64,000 nt of DNA from Variovorax sp. PBL-H6 (GTDB lineage Bacteria > Pseudomonadota > Gammaproteobacteria > Burkholderiales > Burkholderiaceae_C), in NCBI RefSeq assembly GCF_901827155.1, contig NZ_LR594659.1, forward strand, positions 3,534,001-3,598,000, read 5' to 3'. The translations under genes and the position numbers were made by a program. The notes beneath the pieces are model-generated. The model made no database searches and was not told the origin of the DNA. It saw nothing but the letters and a program-made list of their open reading frames with translations. Of this stretch, positions 1 to 8,964 are shown piece after piece. Each line of letters opens with the position of its first letter. The stretch's first letter is position 1.

Positions 1-252
1 CCCGCCGAGATCAACCCCCAGGGTCAGGGCAAGGCGGCTGAGCGCGCCGAAACGAGGAGGGCTGCGAAGCCTGCTGGTCAAGTCAAGGCTCCCGCTGGAG
101 ACCAAGGCAAGGTTGCAGAAGGCAGCGGCGGCGTGACCGCCACCGGCGCCGACAAGGCCGCCCAAGCCCGCCGCGATTCGCGCGACACACGCCGTCCCGC
201 CAAGGGCGGCGGCAAGAAGCCGGTGCCTGCTCAAGGCGGTACGCCTCAGTAA
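1..252 (+). CDS. C-terminal tail of an unidentified basic, low-complexity protein (5' end outside window)
   Basis: Reading frame 1 is open from the window edge to the TAA at 250-252 and gives 83 residues, almost entirely K, R, G, A, P and Q with no predicted fold. Such disordered basic tails are common on RNA-binding enzymes of Burkholderiales, for example the RluB-type 23S rRNA pseudouridine synthases, but nothing visible identifies the catalytic part. The frame ends just before a strong terminator, which fits a genuine gene end. Function is unknown from this window. Confidence 0.6.
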   Translation, partial: PAEINPQGQGKAAERAETRRAAKPAGQVKAPAGDQGKVAEGSGGVTATGADKAAQARRDSRDTRRPAKGGGKKPVPAQGGTPQ

Positions 253-274
253 GCCATCCGGCTCTGAAACAAGA

Positions 275-304
275 AAAAGCGTTCTTCGGAACGCTTTTCT
301 TTTT
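275..304 (+). terminator. Rho-independent terminator with UUCG tetraloop
   Basis: A 10-bp perfect stem (AAAAGCGTTC / GAACGCTTTT) closes a TTCG loop at 285-288 and runs into CTTTTT. It lies 22 nt after the stop of the first partial gene and ends transcription before the DUF192 gene. Confidence 0.9.
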
Positions 305-394
305 GGCCTCTCGGTGCACCGTCAACTGGCGATTCCCCGCCGCCGTTGAACGACCGCGTCCTCGAGGATCGCCATTCCATTCCCGAAGTTTCCT

Positions 395-847
395 ATGTTC
401 CAGCGCCTGTCCGTCCTGCTCGCCCTCTCCGCCGCGTTGCTCGTGCCCGCGCACGCTCAGCAGCCACAGACCGATCTGCAGCGCGTCAGGCTGACCGCGG
501 GCATGTACCAGATCGACGCCCAGCTCGCCGAGACCCCGGTACAGCGACAGATCGGCCTGATGTTCCGCAAGGAGATGCCCCAGAACGAGGGCATGATCTT
601 CGTGTTCGAACAGCCGGCCACCCAGTGCTTCTGGATGCGCAACACCCTGCTGCCGCTGACCGCCGCCTTCGTGGCCGACGACGGTCGCATCGTCAACACG
701 GCCGACATGAAGCCGCAGACCGACGACTCCCATTGCTCCGAGGAGCCCGTGCGCTTCGTGCTCGAGATGAACCAAGGCTGGTTCGCCCGCAAGAACATCA
801 AGAAGGGCACCAAGCTGAACAGTGAACTGTTCTCGAGCAGGCGCTGA
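395..847 (+). CDS. DUF192 family secreted protein
   Basis: The 150-residue product starts with a classical Sec signal peptide (hydrophobic LSVLLALSAALLVPAHA, cleavage near residue 22). It then matches the DUF192 pattern: a short beta-rich domain with the block RQIGLMFRKEMPQNEGMIFVF and, about 20 residues on, FWMRNTLLPL. Family members are periplasmic or secreted and have no assigned reaction. The ATG at 395 is chosen because it begins the signal peptide directly; the ribosome site is weak. It is a single-gene unit between two terminators, convergent with sodB. Confidence 0.9.
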   Translation: MFQRLSVLLALSAALLVPAHAQQPQTDLQRVRLTAGMYQIDAQLAETPVQRQIGLMFRKEMPQNEGMIFVFEQPATQCFWMRNTLLPLTAAFVADDGRIVNTADMKPQTDDSHCSEEPVRFVLEMNQGWFARKNIKKGTKLNSELFSSRR

Positions 848-862
848 GCGCACCGGCCCATG

Positions 863-890
863 AAAAAGCCGACCCGCGGGTCGGCTTTTT
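863..890. terminator. Bidirectional terminator between the DUF192 gene and sodB
   Basis: A 28-nt perfect palindrome: AAAAAGCCGACCC, central GC, GGGTCGGCTTTTT. It has A-runs on one side and T-runs on the other, so it can act on both strands. It sits between two convergent genes, 15 nt after one stop and 17 nt from the other. Confidence 0.92.
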
Positions 891-907
891 TGTGGCAGCG
901 GGTCGGC

Positions 908-1489
908 TCAGCCGAAGTTCTTTGCCGCGAATTCCCAGTTCACCAGCTTGGCCAGGAAGGTCTCCACGAACTTCGGACGCAAGTTGCGGTAGTCGATGTA
1001 GTAGGCGTGCTCCCAGACGTCCACCGTCAGCACCGGCGTATCGCCCGTGGTCAGGGGCGTGCCCGCGGCGCCCATGTTGACGATGTCCACCGCGCCATCG
1101 GCTTTCTTCACCAGCCAGGTCCAGCCGGAGCCGAAGTTGCCTACGGCGGACTTTACGAAGGCCTCCTTGAACGCCGCGTAGCTGCCCCACTTGGCATCGA
1201 TCGCCTTGGCAAGTGCGCCGCTGGGCTCGCCGCCGCCAGCAGGCTTCATGCAGTTCCAGAAGAAGGTGTGGTTCCAGATCTGGGCGGCGTTGTTGTAGAT
1301 GCCGCCGCTGGACTTCTTGACGATCTCCTCGAGTTCCATGTTTTCGAACTCGGTGCCCTTCTGCAAGTTGTTCAGGTTCACCACGTAGGCGTTGTGGTGC
1401 TTGCCGTAGTGGTATTCCAGCGTTTCCTTCGAGTACTCGGGCGCCAGCGCGTCCAACGGGTATGGCAGAGGTGGGAGGACGTGTTCCAT
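908..1489 (-). CDS. sodB: Iron superoxide dismutase
   Basis: Cytoplasmic Fe-type superoxide dismutase, which converts superoxide to hydrogen peroxide and oxygen. The 193-residue length is normal for the family. The four metal ligands are visible at H27, H74, D157 and H161 (the last two in DVWEH). Gln70 in AAQIWNH is the outer-sphere glutamine typical of iron rather than manganese enzymes. The start is ATG at 1489, preceded by GAGAAAAG. It follows xseA on the same strand after 47 nt and ends at the bidirectional terminator. Confidence 0.97.
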   Translation of the reverse strand: MEHVLPPLPYPLDALAPEYSKETLEYHYGKHHNAYVVNLNNLQKGTEFENMELEEIVKKSSGGIYNNAAQIWNHTFFWNCMKPAGGGEPSGALAKAIDAKWGSYAAFKEAFVKSAVGNFGSGWTWLVKKADGAVDIVNMGAAGTPLTTGDTPVLTVDVWEHAYYIDYRNLRPKFVETFLAKLVNWEFAAKNFG

Positions 1490-1536
1490 GTCTTTTCTCG
1501 CAGGTTGGTTGTGGGATGAAGCATTCTAGAAAGGAA

Positions 1537-2847
1537 TCACGAGGCTCGCGTCGGACGCAGTCCTGTCGTGTCCGTTTGCACGACCGTCATGTCGGCCGTG
1601 CCGTCGGCCAGCCTCGCCTGGACCGCATCGCCCGGCGCCAGCTGCTGCGTGCGGGTGATCGCCCGACCGTCCGGGCCGGTGAGCCAGGCATAGCCGCGCT
1701 CGAGAACCAGCGTCGGATCGAGCAGTTGCAGCCGCAGTGCCGCCCGCTCGAGCCGTTCCTTCCGCTCCATCAGCGCGCGGGCGAAATCGAGAGGCAGCTC
1801 GGCTTGCAATCCCTGCTGGACCTGGGCGAGTCGCTGCATCCTCGAAAGCATGACGTGGCGAAAACGCTGGGCATGCTGCGCCAGCCGTAGCTGCTGGCGC
1901 AGCACCAGCGTCGAAGGGCGGGCGAGACGCGTGGCAGCGTCGTCGACTCGCTGGCTCAGTGCATCCAGGCGCGCGGAAAGCGCAGTGCGCAAGCGCCCCT
2001 CGAGTAGCGCCAGCGCACCCAGCCACAGCTCGCGCGGCGCTGCCACGAGCTCGGCCGCGGCAGTCGGTGTCGGCGCGCGGAGGTCAGCGCAGAAGTCGGC
2101 GATGGTGAAGTCGGTTTCATGGCCAACGCCGCTGATGATGGGTACCGGGCTCTGCACGATCGTGCGCGCGAGCGTTTCGTCGTTGAACGCCCAGAGATCC
2201 TCGATCGAGCCGCCGCCTCGCACCAGCAGGATCACGTCGACCGGCGATCGCAGCATGTAGAGGGCTTGCAGGGAGCGTGTCAGTTCCGCTGGCGCACCGG
2301 CGCCTTGCACGGCAGCAGGGGCCAGCACCACGGGAATGTGCGGCACGCGGCGCCGCAAAGCGGTGACCACGTCGTGCAGCGCGGCAGCGCCCGGCGAAGT
2401 CACGAGACCGATCGCGCGCGGCATGGCCGGCAAAGCTCGCTTGCGCGCAGTATCGAACAGGCCCTCGGCCTCCAGACGTGTTTTGCGCTGCAAGAACTGT
2501 TCGAAGAGCGCACCCTGGCCGGCTCGGCGCATGCTCTCGACAACCAACTGCAGATCGCCCCGTGGTTCGTACACCGCGAGGCGACCGCGAACCTCGACCT
2601 GGTCACCGTCGCGCGGCTGAAACTCGAGCAGGCCCGCAGCACGCCTGAACATGGCACAGCGCAGCTGGCCGCTTTCGTCCTTCAGCGCAAAGTAGCAGTG
2701 ACCGCTGGCGGCGCGCGAGAAGCCGCTGATCTCGCCGCGCACCCCGACCGGATTGAAGCGCGCCTCGAGGGTATCGGCCACTGCGCGGCACAGCGCGCCG
2801 ACGTTCCAGACCCGCGGCCCGCCGGTCCGTGCTTCAAAATCGCTCAT
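1537..2847 (-). CDS. xseA: Exodeoxyribonuclease VII large subunit
   Basis: Large subunit of exonuclease VII, which degrades single-stranded DNA from both ends together with XseB. The N-terminal OB-fold is recognisable (VGALCRAVADTLEARF, then GEISGFSRAASGHCYFALKD). The central catalytic domain carries RGGGSIEDLWAFNDE and GVGHETDFTIADF, followed by a coiled-coil-prone C-terminal half. I start at the ATG encoding MSDFEART because homologues begin close to the VGALCR block; an in-frame start at 2880 would add 11 residues. xseB is not adjacent. Confidence 0.96.
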   Translation of the reverse strand: MSDFEARTGGPRVWNVGALCRAVADTLEARFNPVGVRGEISGFSRAASGHCYFALKDESGQLRCAMFRRAAGLLEFQPRDGDQVEVRGRLAVYEPRGDLQLVVESMRRAGQGALFEQFLQRKTRLEAEGLFDTARKRALPAMPRAIGLVTSPGAAALHDVVTALRRRVPHIPVVLAPAAVQGAGAPAELTRSLQALYMLRSPVDVILLVRGGGSIEDLWAFNDETLARTIVQSPVPIISGVGHETDFTIADFCADLRAPTPTAAAELVAAPRELWLGALALLEGRLRTALSARLDALSQRVDDAATRLARPSTLVLRQQLRLAQHAQRFRHVMLSRMQRLAQVQQGLQAELPLDFARALMERKERLERAALRLQLLDPTLVLERGYAWLTGPDGRAITRTQQLAPGDAVQARLADGTADMTVVQTDTTGLRPTRAS

Positions 2848-3158
2848 GGGCAGGCGCGTAACGGGCGGCCAGTCGTCCACAAGCAGCTGAACGGCTCACG
2901 GTGCCTCGGGTGCATGGGTATCGCAGGCACGAGTTCACGTACAAGCCTTTGATTTCATTGGAAAAAATGCTGCTCAAAATTCAGTCGATCCAGCGGGAGG
3001 CCCATGGGCCGGGGCTGGTGGCTCGTTGCCCCGCGGGTTAGCCACAAAGTTATCCACAGAACTTGTGGGCGATGGCTGACAGGCGAATACAAATTGGAAC
3101 AACTGCCGCCGACGGTGGATAATCGCCGCGCATTTGCAGTCCACGGGCCGGAGGTTCC
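2848..3158. promoter_or_regulatory. Divergent xseA / exbB intergenic region with a cluster of DnaA-box-like sites
   Basis: About 310 bp separate xseA and exbB and no gene is visible. It holds a perfect DnaA box TTATCCACA at 3050-3058. A one-mismatch copy TTAGCCACA in the same orientation lies at 3038-3046, and an inverted one-mismatch copy GGTGGATAA at 3114-3122. The segment is more AT-rich than its surroundings, as expected for promoters. GGAGG at 3150-3154 is the ribosome site of exbB. DnaA binding is inference from sequence only. Confidence 0.5.
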
Positions 3159-3791
3159 TTGTTTTCGATCATAGTTGCTGCGGGCTGGCCAATCTGGCCG
3201 CTGCTCGCCTGTTCGGTGGTGGGGCTCGCATTGGTCATCGAGCGATTCACCAGCCTGAAGGCCTCGAAGGTTCTTCCTCCCAAACTGCTGGACGAGGCCA
3301 TCACGGTCTCGCGCAACACGATTCCGGGTCCGGACGTGGTGACCAAGCTGGAAAAGAACTCCGGACTCGGCGAGGTGCTGGCGGCCGGCTTCCGCCACAT
3401 GAATGCCAACCCTCAATCGACGGAGGACGACCTGCGCGCTTCGATGGAGGCCGCGGGACGCATCGTCGCGCACCGGCTCGAGCGCTACCTGCCGGCGCTG
3501 GCGACCATCGCGTCGGCAGCGCCGCTGCTCGGGCTTCTCGGCACGGTGATCGGGATGATCGAGATCTTCGGCTCTCAGTCGCCGAGCACTGGCGCAGTCG
3601 GCTCCGGCAACCCGGCGCAAATGGCCCACGGCATTTCAATCGCCCTCTACAACACCGCCTTCGGGCTGATCGTCGCGATACCGGCCCTGATCTTCTGGCG
3701 GTACTTCCGCACCCGGGTCGACGAATACCTGCTCAATCTCGAGCTCGCCGGCGAACGCTTTGCCCGGCACCTGAACACGTTGCGGTCATGA
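3159..3791 (+). CDS. exbB: MotA/TolQ/ExbB-family proton channel protein
   Basis: Inner-membrane protein that works with an ExbD/TolR partner to convert proton motive force into movement of a TonB- or TolA-like protein. The 210 residues show one N-terminal membrane segment (about 5-25), a cytoplasmic loop, and two C-terminal membrane segments. The family signature APLLGLLGTVIGMIEIF lies near residue 125 and NTAFGLIVAIPALIFW near 170. The start is TTG behind a GGAGG at 3150-3154; no better ATG exists. exbD follows after 67 nt. Absence of tolA, tolB and pal here favours ExbB over TolQ, but the assignment is by context. Confidence 0.9.
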   Translation: MFSIIVAAGWPIWPLLACSVVGLALVIERFTSLKASKVLPPKLLDEAITVSRNTIPGPDVVTKLEKNSGLGEVLAAGFRHMNANPQSTEDDLRASMEAAGRIVAHRLERYLPALATIASAAPLLGLLGTVIGMIEIFGSQSPSTGAVGSGNPAQMAHGISIALYNTAFGLIVAIPALIFWRYFRTRVDEYLLNLELAGERFARHLNTLRS

Positions 3792-3858
3792 ACGCCGTCA
3801 GGCTTCCCCCATTGCGTGTAGCGTTGGCGGCCGGCGGCCGGTTCGCAGGAGGCCGGGC

Positions 3859-4293
3859 ATGAGGCGAATGCACTTCAGCCACGGCTCGAAGGAGGAGCCC
3901 GAGATCAACCTGATCCCATTCATCGACGTGCTGCTGGTCGTGCTCATCTTCCTGATGCTGTCGACCACCTACAGCAAGTTCACGGAGATGCAGCTGCGCC
4001 TGCCGGTTGCGGACGTCGAGGCCCAGCGCGATTATCCGAAGGAAGTGATCGTCGGTGTCTCCGCCGACGGCCGCTATTCGATCAACAAGACCGTGCTCGC
4101 CGATCGCAGCGTGGAAGCGGTGGCCGAAGCCCTGGGCGCCGCGTCCACTGGCGGCAAGGACAGCGTCGTGGTCATCAGCGCCGATGCAAGCGCCGCACAT
4201 CAATCGGTGATCACGGTGATGGAAGCCGCGCGCCGCGCCGGACTCATGCAGATCACCTTCGCCACCCAATCCGCCGCGCAGGCAGGACGCTAG
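3859..4293 (+). CDS. exbD: ExbD/TolR-family biopolymer transport protein
   Basis: Partner of the preceding ExbB. The 144 residues have a short cytoplasmic N-terminus, one membrane segment (about 17-37, [17 protein letters not shown]) and a periplasmic domain. The conserved membrane aspartate needed for proton passage is in PFIDVLLV, with NLIPFID matching the family. The start at 3859 has AGGAGG seven to nine nt upstream; the next ATG at 3868 is less well placed. The stop is one nt before the lpxK start, so translational coupling is likely. exbB-exbD-lpxK is a familiar arrangement in beta- and gammaproteobacteria. Confidence 0.92.
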   Translation: MRRMHFSHGSKEEPEINLIPFIDVLLVVLIFLMLSTTYSKFTEMQLRLPVADVEAQRDYPKEVIVGVSADGRYSINKTVLADRSVEAVAEALGAASTGGKDSVVVISADASAAHQSVITVMEAARRAGLMQITFATQSAAQAGR

Positions 4294-4294
4294 T

Positions 4295-5275
4295 TTGGAC
4301 CTGCAGCGAGCCTGGCTGCAGCGCGGCGTGCTCGCGAGACTGCTTTGGCCCATTTCCGTTGTCTACAGCGCGCTGACAGCCGTCCGGCGCGTGTTTTATC
4401 GCCTCGGCGTCCTCGGTACCGAGCGCGTCGGCGTACCAGTGATCGTCGTCGGCAACGTCGTCGCGGGCGGCTCCGGCAAGACGCCGGTCGTCATGGCCGT
4501 GGTGCGCCATCTCCAGGCTCGCGGGCTGAACGTGGGCGTGGTGTCGCGCGGCTACGGCCGGGCGACCGACGACTGCCGGGAAGTGCACGAGGACAGCGAC
4601 CCGCGCGAGGTCGGCGACGAGCCGGCATTGATCCGCCGTTCGACCGGGGCGCCGGTCTTCGTGGCGCTGCGCCGTATCGAGGCCGCGCGTGCATTGCTCG
4701 CGCGGCATCCGGGCACGCAGTGCATCGTGAGCGACGATGGCCTGCAGCACCTGGCGCTGGCACGCGACGTCGAAATCTGCGTCTTCGACGACCGCAGCAC
4801 GGGCAATGGCTGGCTGCTGCCGGCCGGCCCTTTGCGCGAGCGATGGCCACGGCACTGCGATCTGGTGCTCCACACCGGCGCGCGCCCTGCTTTCGCCGGC
4901 TTCACCGCGCAACGTTCGCTGGCCGATGCAGCCTTGCGGGTGGATGGCACGGCGGTCCCGCTCCAATCCCTCGCAGGTCGGCCGCTCGTGGCGGTTGCGG
5001 GCATCGCCAAGCCCGAGGCCTTTTTCCAGATGCTGCGCGAACGCGGGCTCGCGCCACAGCAGTGCATTGCGCTGTCCGACCACCACGATTTCACGCAGTG
5101 GCAGCCGCCGCCGGGCACAGGCTACGTGCTGTTGTGCACCGAGAAAGACGCGGTCAAGTTATGGCGCCGGGCGCCCGATGCGCTCGCGCTGCCGCTGGTG
5201 TTCCATCCCGAGCCGGGCTTCTTCCGCGCACTCGACGCAAAGCTATCATCGCTCGATGGACACCAAGCTGCTTGA
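4295..5275 (+). CDS. lpxK: Tetraacyldisaccharide 4'-kinase
   Basis: Phosphorylates the 4' position of the tetraacyl disaccharide to make lipid IVA at the inner membrane. The 326 residues start with a membrane-associating N-terminal helix. The Walker A region is [14 protein letters not shown] (about residues 52-65), followed by VVSRGYGR and later SDDGLQH, all LpxK hallmarks. The start is TTG at 4295, one nt past the exbD stop, with AGGA seven nt upstream. The 3' end overlaps the next gene by 20 nt. Confidence 0.96.
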   Translation: MDLQRAWLQRGVLARLLWPISVVYSALTAVRRVFYRLGVLGTERVGVPVIVVGNVVAGGSGKTPVVMAVVRHLQARGLNVGVVSRGYGRATDDCREVHEDSDPREVGDEPALIRRSTGAPVFVALRRIEAARALLARHPGTQCIVSDDGLQHLALARDVEICVFDDRSTGNGWLLPAGPLRERWPRHCDLVLHTGARPAFAGFTAQRSLADAALRVDGTAVPLQSLAGRPLVAVAGIAKPEAFFQMLRERGLAPQQCIALSDHHDFTQWQPPPGTGYVLLCTEKDAVKLWRRAPDALALPLVFHPEPGFFRALDAKLSSLDGHQAA

Positions 5276-5438
5276 ACTGCTCGTCTGCCCCGTGACCAAG
5301 GGACCCCTCACCTGGCATCCCGAGGCGCAGGAGCTGCGCTCGCGCAGCGCCCGCCTCGCCTACCCCGTGCGTGACGGCATTCCCGTGCTGCTCGAGACCG
5401 AGGCCCGCACTTTGTCCGACGAGGAACTGGGGCTCTGA
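5256..5438 (+). CDS. ycaR: Trm112/UPF0434 family small protein (YcaR-like)
   Basis: A 60-residue protein overlapping the end of lpxK by 20 nt. It begins [18 protein letters not shown] and contains [13 protein letters not shown], the standard Trm112-like fold pattern. Only the first cysteine of the zinc-binding set is present, as in E. coli YcaR, so zinc is probably not bound. E. coli ycaR sits in the same place between lpxK and kdsB. The molecular role is unsettled; Trm112 homologues elsewhere stabilise methyltransferases. Confidence 0.92.
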   Translation: MDTKLLELLVCPVTKGPLTWHPEAQELRSRSARLAYPVRDGIPVLLETEARTLSDEELGL

Positions 5439-5440
5439 GC

Positions 5441-6202
5441 TTGCGCTACGCCGTCCTGATTCCGGCGCGGCTCGCCTCCACGCGACTGCCCGACAAGCCC
5501 CTGGCGGACATTGCCGGGCTGCCAATGGTGGTGCGCGTCGCGCAGCGTTCGCGGCAGTCCGGTGCCGAGCGGGTGGTGGTCGCTGCCGACGACGCCCGCA
5601 TCGTCGCCGCATGCGAGGCGCACGGAGTGGAAGTCTTGCTGACCCGCACCGACCATGCCAGCGGCAGCGACCGTCTCGCCGAGGCCTGCGTGCAACTCGG
5701 CCTGGCGGACGACGAGATCGTGGTGAACGTCCAGGGCGACGAGCCGCTGATCGATCCTTCGCTGATCGACGCTGTTGCGCAAACCCTGGCGTCACATTCC
5801 GATGTGGCGATGAGCACGGCCGCGCATGCGATCGATTCCCTCGAGGACTTCCTCAATCCCAACGTCGTCAAAACGGTGCTCGACGCCCGGGGCAATGCGC
5901 TCTACTTCAGCCGGGCACCGATTCCCTGGTGGCGCGACGGCTTCGCGAAGCATGGGCCCACAACCTTGCCGGCTTCCCCGGCACCGTTGCGTCATATCGG
6001 CATCTATGCCTACCGCGCAAGCTTCGTGCGGCAGTTCCCGGCTTTGCCGCCGGCACCTGTGGAAGCGACCGAGGCACTGGAACAGTTGCGCGCGCAGTGG
6101 CACGGTTATCGCATTGCCGTGCATGTGAGCGGGCATGCGCCCGGTCCGGGGATCGACACGCCCGAAGACCTCGCGCGGGTCCGTGCCCTGTTCGCCGCCT
6201 GA
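5441..6202 (+). CDS. kdsB: 3-deoxy-manno-octulosonate cytidylyltransferase
   Basis: Activates Kdo with CTP to CMP-Kdo, the donor for the inner core of lipopolysaccharide; cytoplasmic. The 253-residue product opens with the nucleotide-binding motif [20 protein letters not shown]. It carries the family blocks [24 protein letters not shown] and [10 protein letters not shown]. The start is TTG, two nt after the stop of the preceding gene, with GGGG upstream. It is part of the exbB-exbD-lpxK-ycaR-kdsB string. Confidence 0.97.
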   Translation: MRYAVLIPARLASTRLPDKPLADIAGLPMVVRVAQRSRQSGAERVVVAADDARIVAACEAHGVEVLLTRTDHASGSDRLAEACVQLGLADDEIVVNVQGDEPLIDPSLIDAVAQTLASHSDVAMSTAAHAIDSLEDFLNPNVVKTVLDARGNALYFSRAPIPWWRDGFAKHGPTTLPASPAPLRHIGIYAYRASFVRQFPALPPAPVEATEALEQLRAQWHGYRIAVHVSGHAPGPGIDTPEDLARVRALFAA

Positions 6203-6216
6203 TACGCCCGCCATAG

Positions 6217-6981
<765 letters not shown>

Positions 6982-6984
6982 TCG

Positions 6985-7458
6985 TCAGGCGGGGCTGGAA
7001 CGCAGCCCGTAGGCCTTGCCGTCGACGAACAGGTATTCGACGCGCATCACGGGTTCTCCCTTTTCCTCCTTGAACGTGAAGCCCACCGCCGAGACTGCGG
7101 TGCCGGGCTTGATCTGCGCGACTTTCCAGGCTTCCATCCGCGTCAGCGGAGCGAGTTCAAGCTCCCACTGGCGCTCAGTGCGGCGAGGCACGGCCGCGCG
7201 CGCGAGCAAGCCCGGTCCGTCAATGGGCGCGCTCTGCCCCGGCAGGGCGCGCTTCGCCAGATCGGCTGGCACCTTGAGCCCCGCCGGGACGTCGAGCAAC
7301 AACTCCGCATGCGGGTTCTGCCAGCGCACCCGGGCCACCGTCCCTTCGAGGTAGATCGGACGGTCCTGGTCGAAGCTGCTCCAGCCGTGGTGCGCCCAGG
7401 CGAGCGGACTGGCCAACGGCAGGGATGCGGCGGCGACGACTATGTGGCGACGTTTCAT
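6985..7458 (-). CDS. DUF6152 family exported protein
   Basis: A 157-residue exported protein with a signal peptide (KRRHIVVAAASLPLASPLAWA; the twin arginine may mean Tat or simply a basic n-region). The mature part starts HHGWSSFD and contains YLEGTVARVRWQNPHAEL, the pattern of the DUF6152 family, whose function is unknown. It is the last gene of a three-gene minus-strand unit after the asparaginase and a four-helix membrane protein, 15 nt downstream of the latter. Confidence 0.85.
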   Translation of the reverse strand: MKRRHIVVAAASLPLASPLAWAHHGWSSFDQDRPIYLEGTVARVRWQNPHAELLLDVPAGLKVPADLAKRALPGQSAPIDGPGLLARAAVPRRTERQWELELAPLTRMEAWKVAQIKPGTAVSAVGFTFKEEKGEPVMRVEYLFVDGKAYGLRSSPA

Positions 7459-7473
7459 CGGGAAGGCTCCTCT

Positions 7474-7890
7474 TCAGTAGGCAATCCAACGGCCGCAAAA
7501 GACGACGGCCAGCCAGATCGCAGTAGATAACAACATCTGTACCCGCGCCATTGCATCGAGTTTGCGCAGGGAGCCGCGCAGATGGAACCACCCTGCATTG
7601 AAGCCGGCAGCCACCAGCAGGCCCATCTTGATCAGGAAGGACTGATTGGTCAGCAGTTCCGCTGACTGGGTGGCGAACATCAGCGAACCGCTGGCCGCCG
7701 CGAGTGCGAAGCCGCCGGCCGCGATCGAGAGCGACAGCCTGGCCATGGCCGCGACCGGCAGGCCGGCAGCGTGCCCGAACACCCGCAGCTCGAGCGCCAC
7801 CAGATTACCGAGCAGAAGCGCGATGCCGACGATGTGCACCGCCTCCAATGCCGGATAGGCCCAGGCGTGCGAGCGCAAGGCCTCGAACAT
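7474..7890 (-). CDS. Four-helix inner-membrane protein of unknown function (DUF6644/DUF2214-like)
   Basis: 138 residues with about four hydrophobic helices (roughly 14-34, 52-72, 82-102 and 116-136). Histidines in or near helices (EAVHIVGIALLLGN, VFGHAAG) recall small cytochrome-b-like membrane proteins, but heme binding is only a guess. Genes of this type often accompany DUF6152 genes, as here. The start is ATG, four nt after the asparaginase stop, so the two are probably cotranscribed. Confidence 0.75.
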   Translation of the reverse strand: MFEALRSHAWAYPALEAVHIVGIALLLGNLVALELRVFGHAAGLPVAAMARLSLSIAAGGFALAAASGSLMFATQSAELLTNQSFLIKMGLLVAAGFNAGWFHLRGSLRKLDAMARVQMLLSTAIWLAVVFCGRWIAY

Positions 7891-7894
7891 GCGC

Positions 7895-8890
7895 TCAGGC
7901 GCCGCCGGTCGGGGTGGCCATCAGTTGCAGCACCAGCTCGATGCGCGCCTTCACAGGCGTCAGCGCGCCGGCGTCCCGCAGCAACGCATTCGGCGTGGAA
8001 AGAATGCGGCCCTGGGGGCAGCGCGTCGCGCGCAAGACCGCAATGCCCGCCGCTTGCGCCCGAAGCGCAGCCGCTTCCAAAGCTTCATGGAGCGTTCCGT
8101 TGCCAGTGGCTGCGAGCACCAGGCCCTGCACCGGCTCCGCAACGCCAGCTTGCCGCTCCCGGACCAGGGCGTCGACGATGCTGCCGCGCGCCTCCGCGTG
8201 GCTCATCAGGATTTCCACGCGAGGCCAGTGGGTAGCCTGCTGCATCAGCTCGAAGGACAAACGCGCCGGCTCTGACGGCGCGGCAGGCCAGTTCCTGAGC
8301 TCGCGCAAGGCACCCTCCTCCACATAGGCCACTGGGCCCGCATCGCCGGAACCGAACGCGTCGACACGATAAGTGTGAACCTTCTGCACATCGAAAGCGC
8401 TGTGCACGGCGCCCGCGCACACCGCTACCACCCCCCGCGCACGAGGGCTTGCAGCGACCACGATGGCGTCGCGCAAGTTCTGCGGACCGTCGGGCGTCAG
8501 CGCAGTCGCCGGCCGCATGGCACTGGTCAGCACAACCGGCTTGGACGGAGCCAGCACGGACTGAAGGAAGAACGCCGTTTCCTCCAATGTATCGGTGCCG
8601 TGGGCGATGACCACGCCCGCTACATCGGCCTGCGCAAGCCAATGCGCACAGCGCTCGGCCAGGCGGCGCCAGATCCCGAAGCTCATGTCCTTGCTGTCGA
8701 CCTGCGCCACCTGCTCCGTCCACAGCGCGACGCCCGCGGGTGCCGCAATGCCTTCCAGCAGTTCGGTTACACCCACTTGGCCGGCGGTATAGCCGACGTT
8801 ATCGGCCGCTGTTGCCGAGCGGCCCGCAATGGTGCCGCCCGTGCCGAGAACGACCACACGACGATTGCCTTCGCTGATGTTTTCGGCCAT
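7895..8890 (-). CDS. L-asparaginase (type II-like asparaginase/glutaminase family)
   Basis: Hydrolyses asparagine to aspartate and ammonia. The 331 residues show both catalytic threonine motifs: VVLGTGGTIAGR near the N-terminus and VIAHGTDTLEETAFFL near residue 100, plus TSAMRPATALTPDGPQNL. No signal peptide is visible, so this copy is probably cytoplasmic. It is transcribed away from lexA, and its 5' side shares the 74-bp region holding two SOS boxes. It leads a probable operon with the next two membrane/exported proteins. Confidence 0.93.
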   Translation of the reverse strand: MAENISEGNRRVVVLGTGGTIAGRSATAADNVGYTAGQVGVTELLEGIAAPAGVALWTEQVAQVDSKDMSFGIWRRLAERCAHWLAQADVAGVVIAHGTDTLEETAFFLQSVLAPSKPVVLTSAMRPATALTPDGPQNLRDAIVVAASPRARGVVAVCAGAVHSAFDVQKVHTYRVDAFGSGDAGPVAYVEEGALRELRNWPAAPSEPARLSFELMQQATHWPRVEILMSHAEARGSIVDALVRERQAGVAEPVQGLVLAATGNGTLHEALEAAALRAQAAGIAVLRATRCPQGRILSTPNALLRDAGALTPVKARIELVLQLMATPTGGA

Positions 8891-8911
8891 GACTTGCCAA
8901 AGCTCCGGAAA

Positions 8912-8927
8912 CTGGTTAAAAATACAG
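8912..8927 (+). promoter_or_regulatory. SOS box 1 (LexA operator)
   Basis: CTG-N10-CAG with an AT-rich core (GTTAAAAATA), matching the LexA consensus. It lies between lexA and the divergent asparaginase gene, 37 nt before the lexA start. Confidence 0.85.
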
Positions 8928-8930
8928 GTA

Positions 8931-8946
8931 CTGGATATTCAGCCAG
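8931..8946 (+). promoter_or_regulatory. SOS box 2 (LexA operator)
   Basis: A second CTG-N10-CAG (core GATATTCAGC) starting 19 bp after the first, so two LexA dimers could bind nearly the same face of the helix. It ends 18 nt before the lexA start codon. Tandem operators in front of lexA are known from other proteobacteria and fit autorepression. Confidence 0.82.
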
Positions 8947-8964
8947 TGCCGCAAGGAGTCGTCA

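Noticed and set aside
3038..3122. Chromosomal origin of replication
   Set aside because: Too few DnaA boxes, no AT-rich unwinding element and no dnaA, rpmH, dnaN or gyrB nearby.
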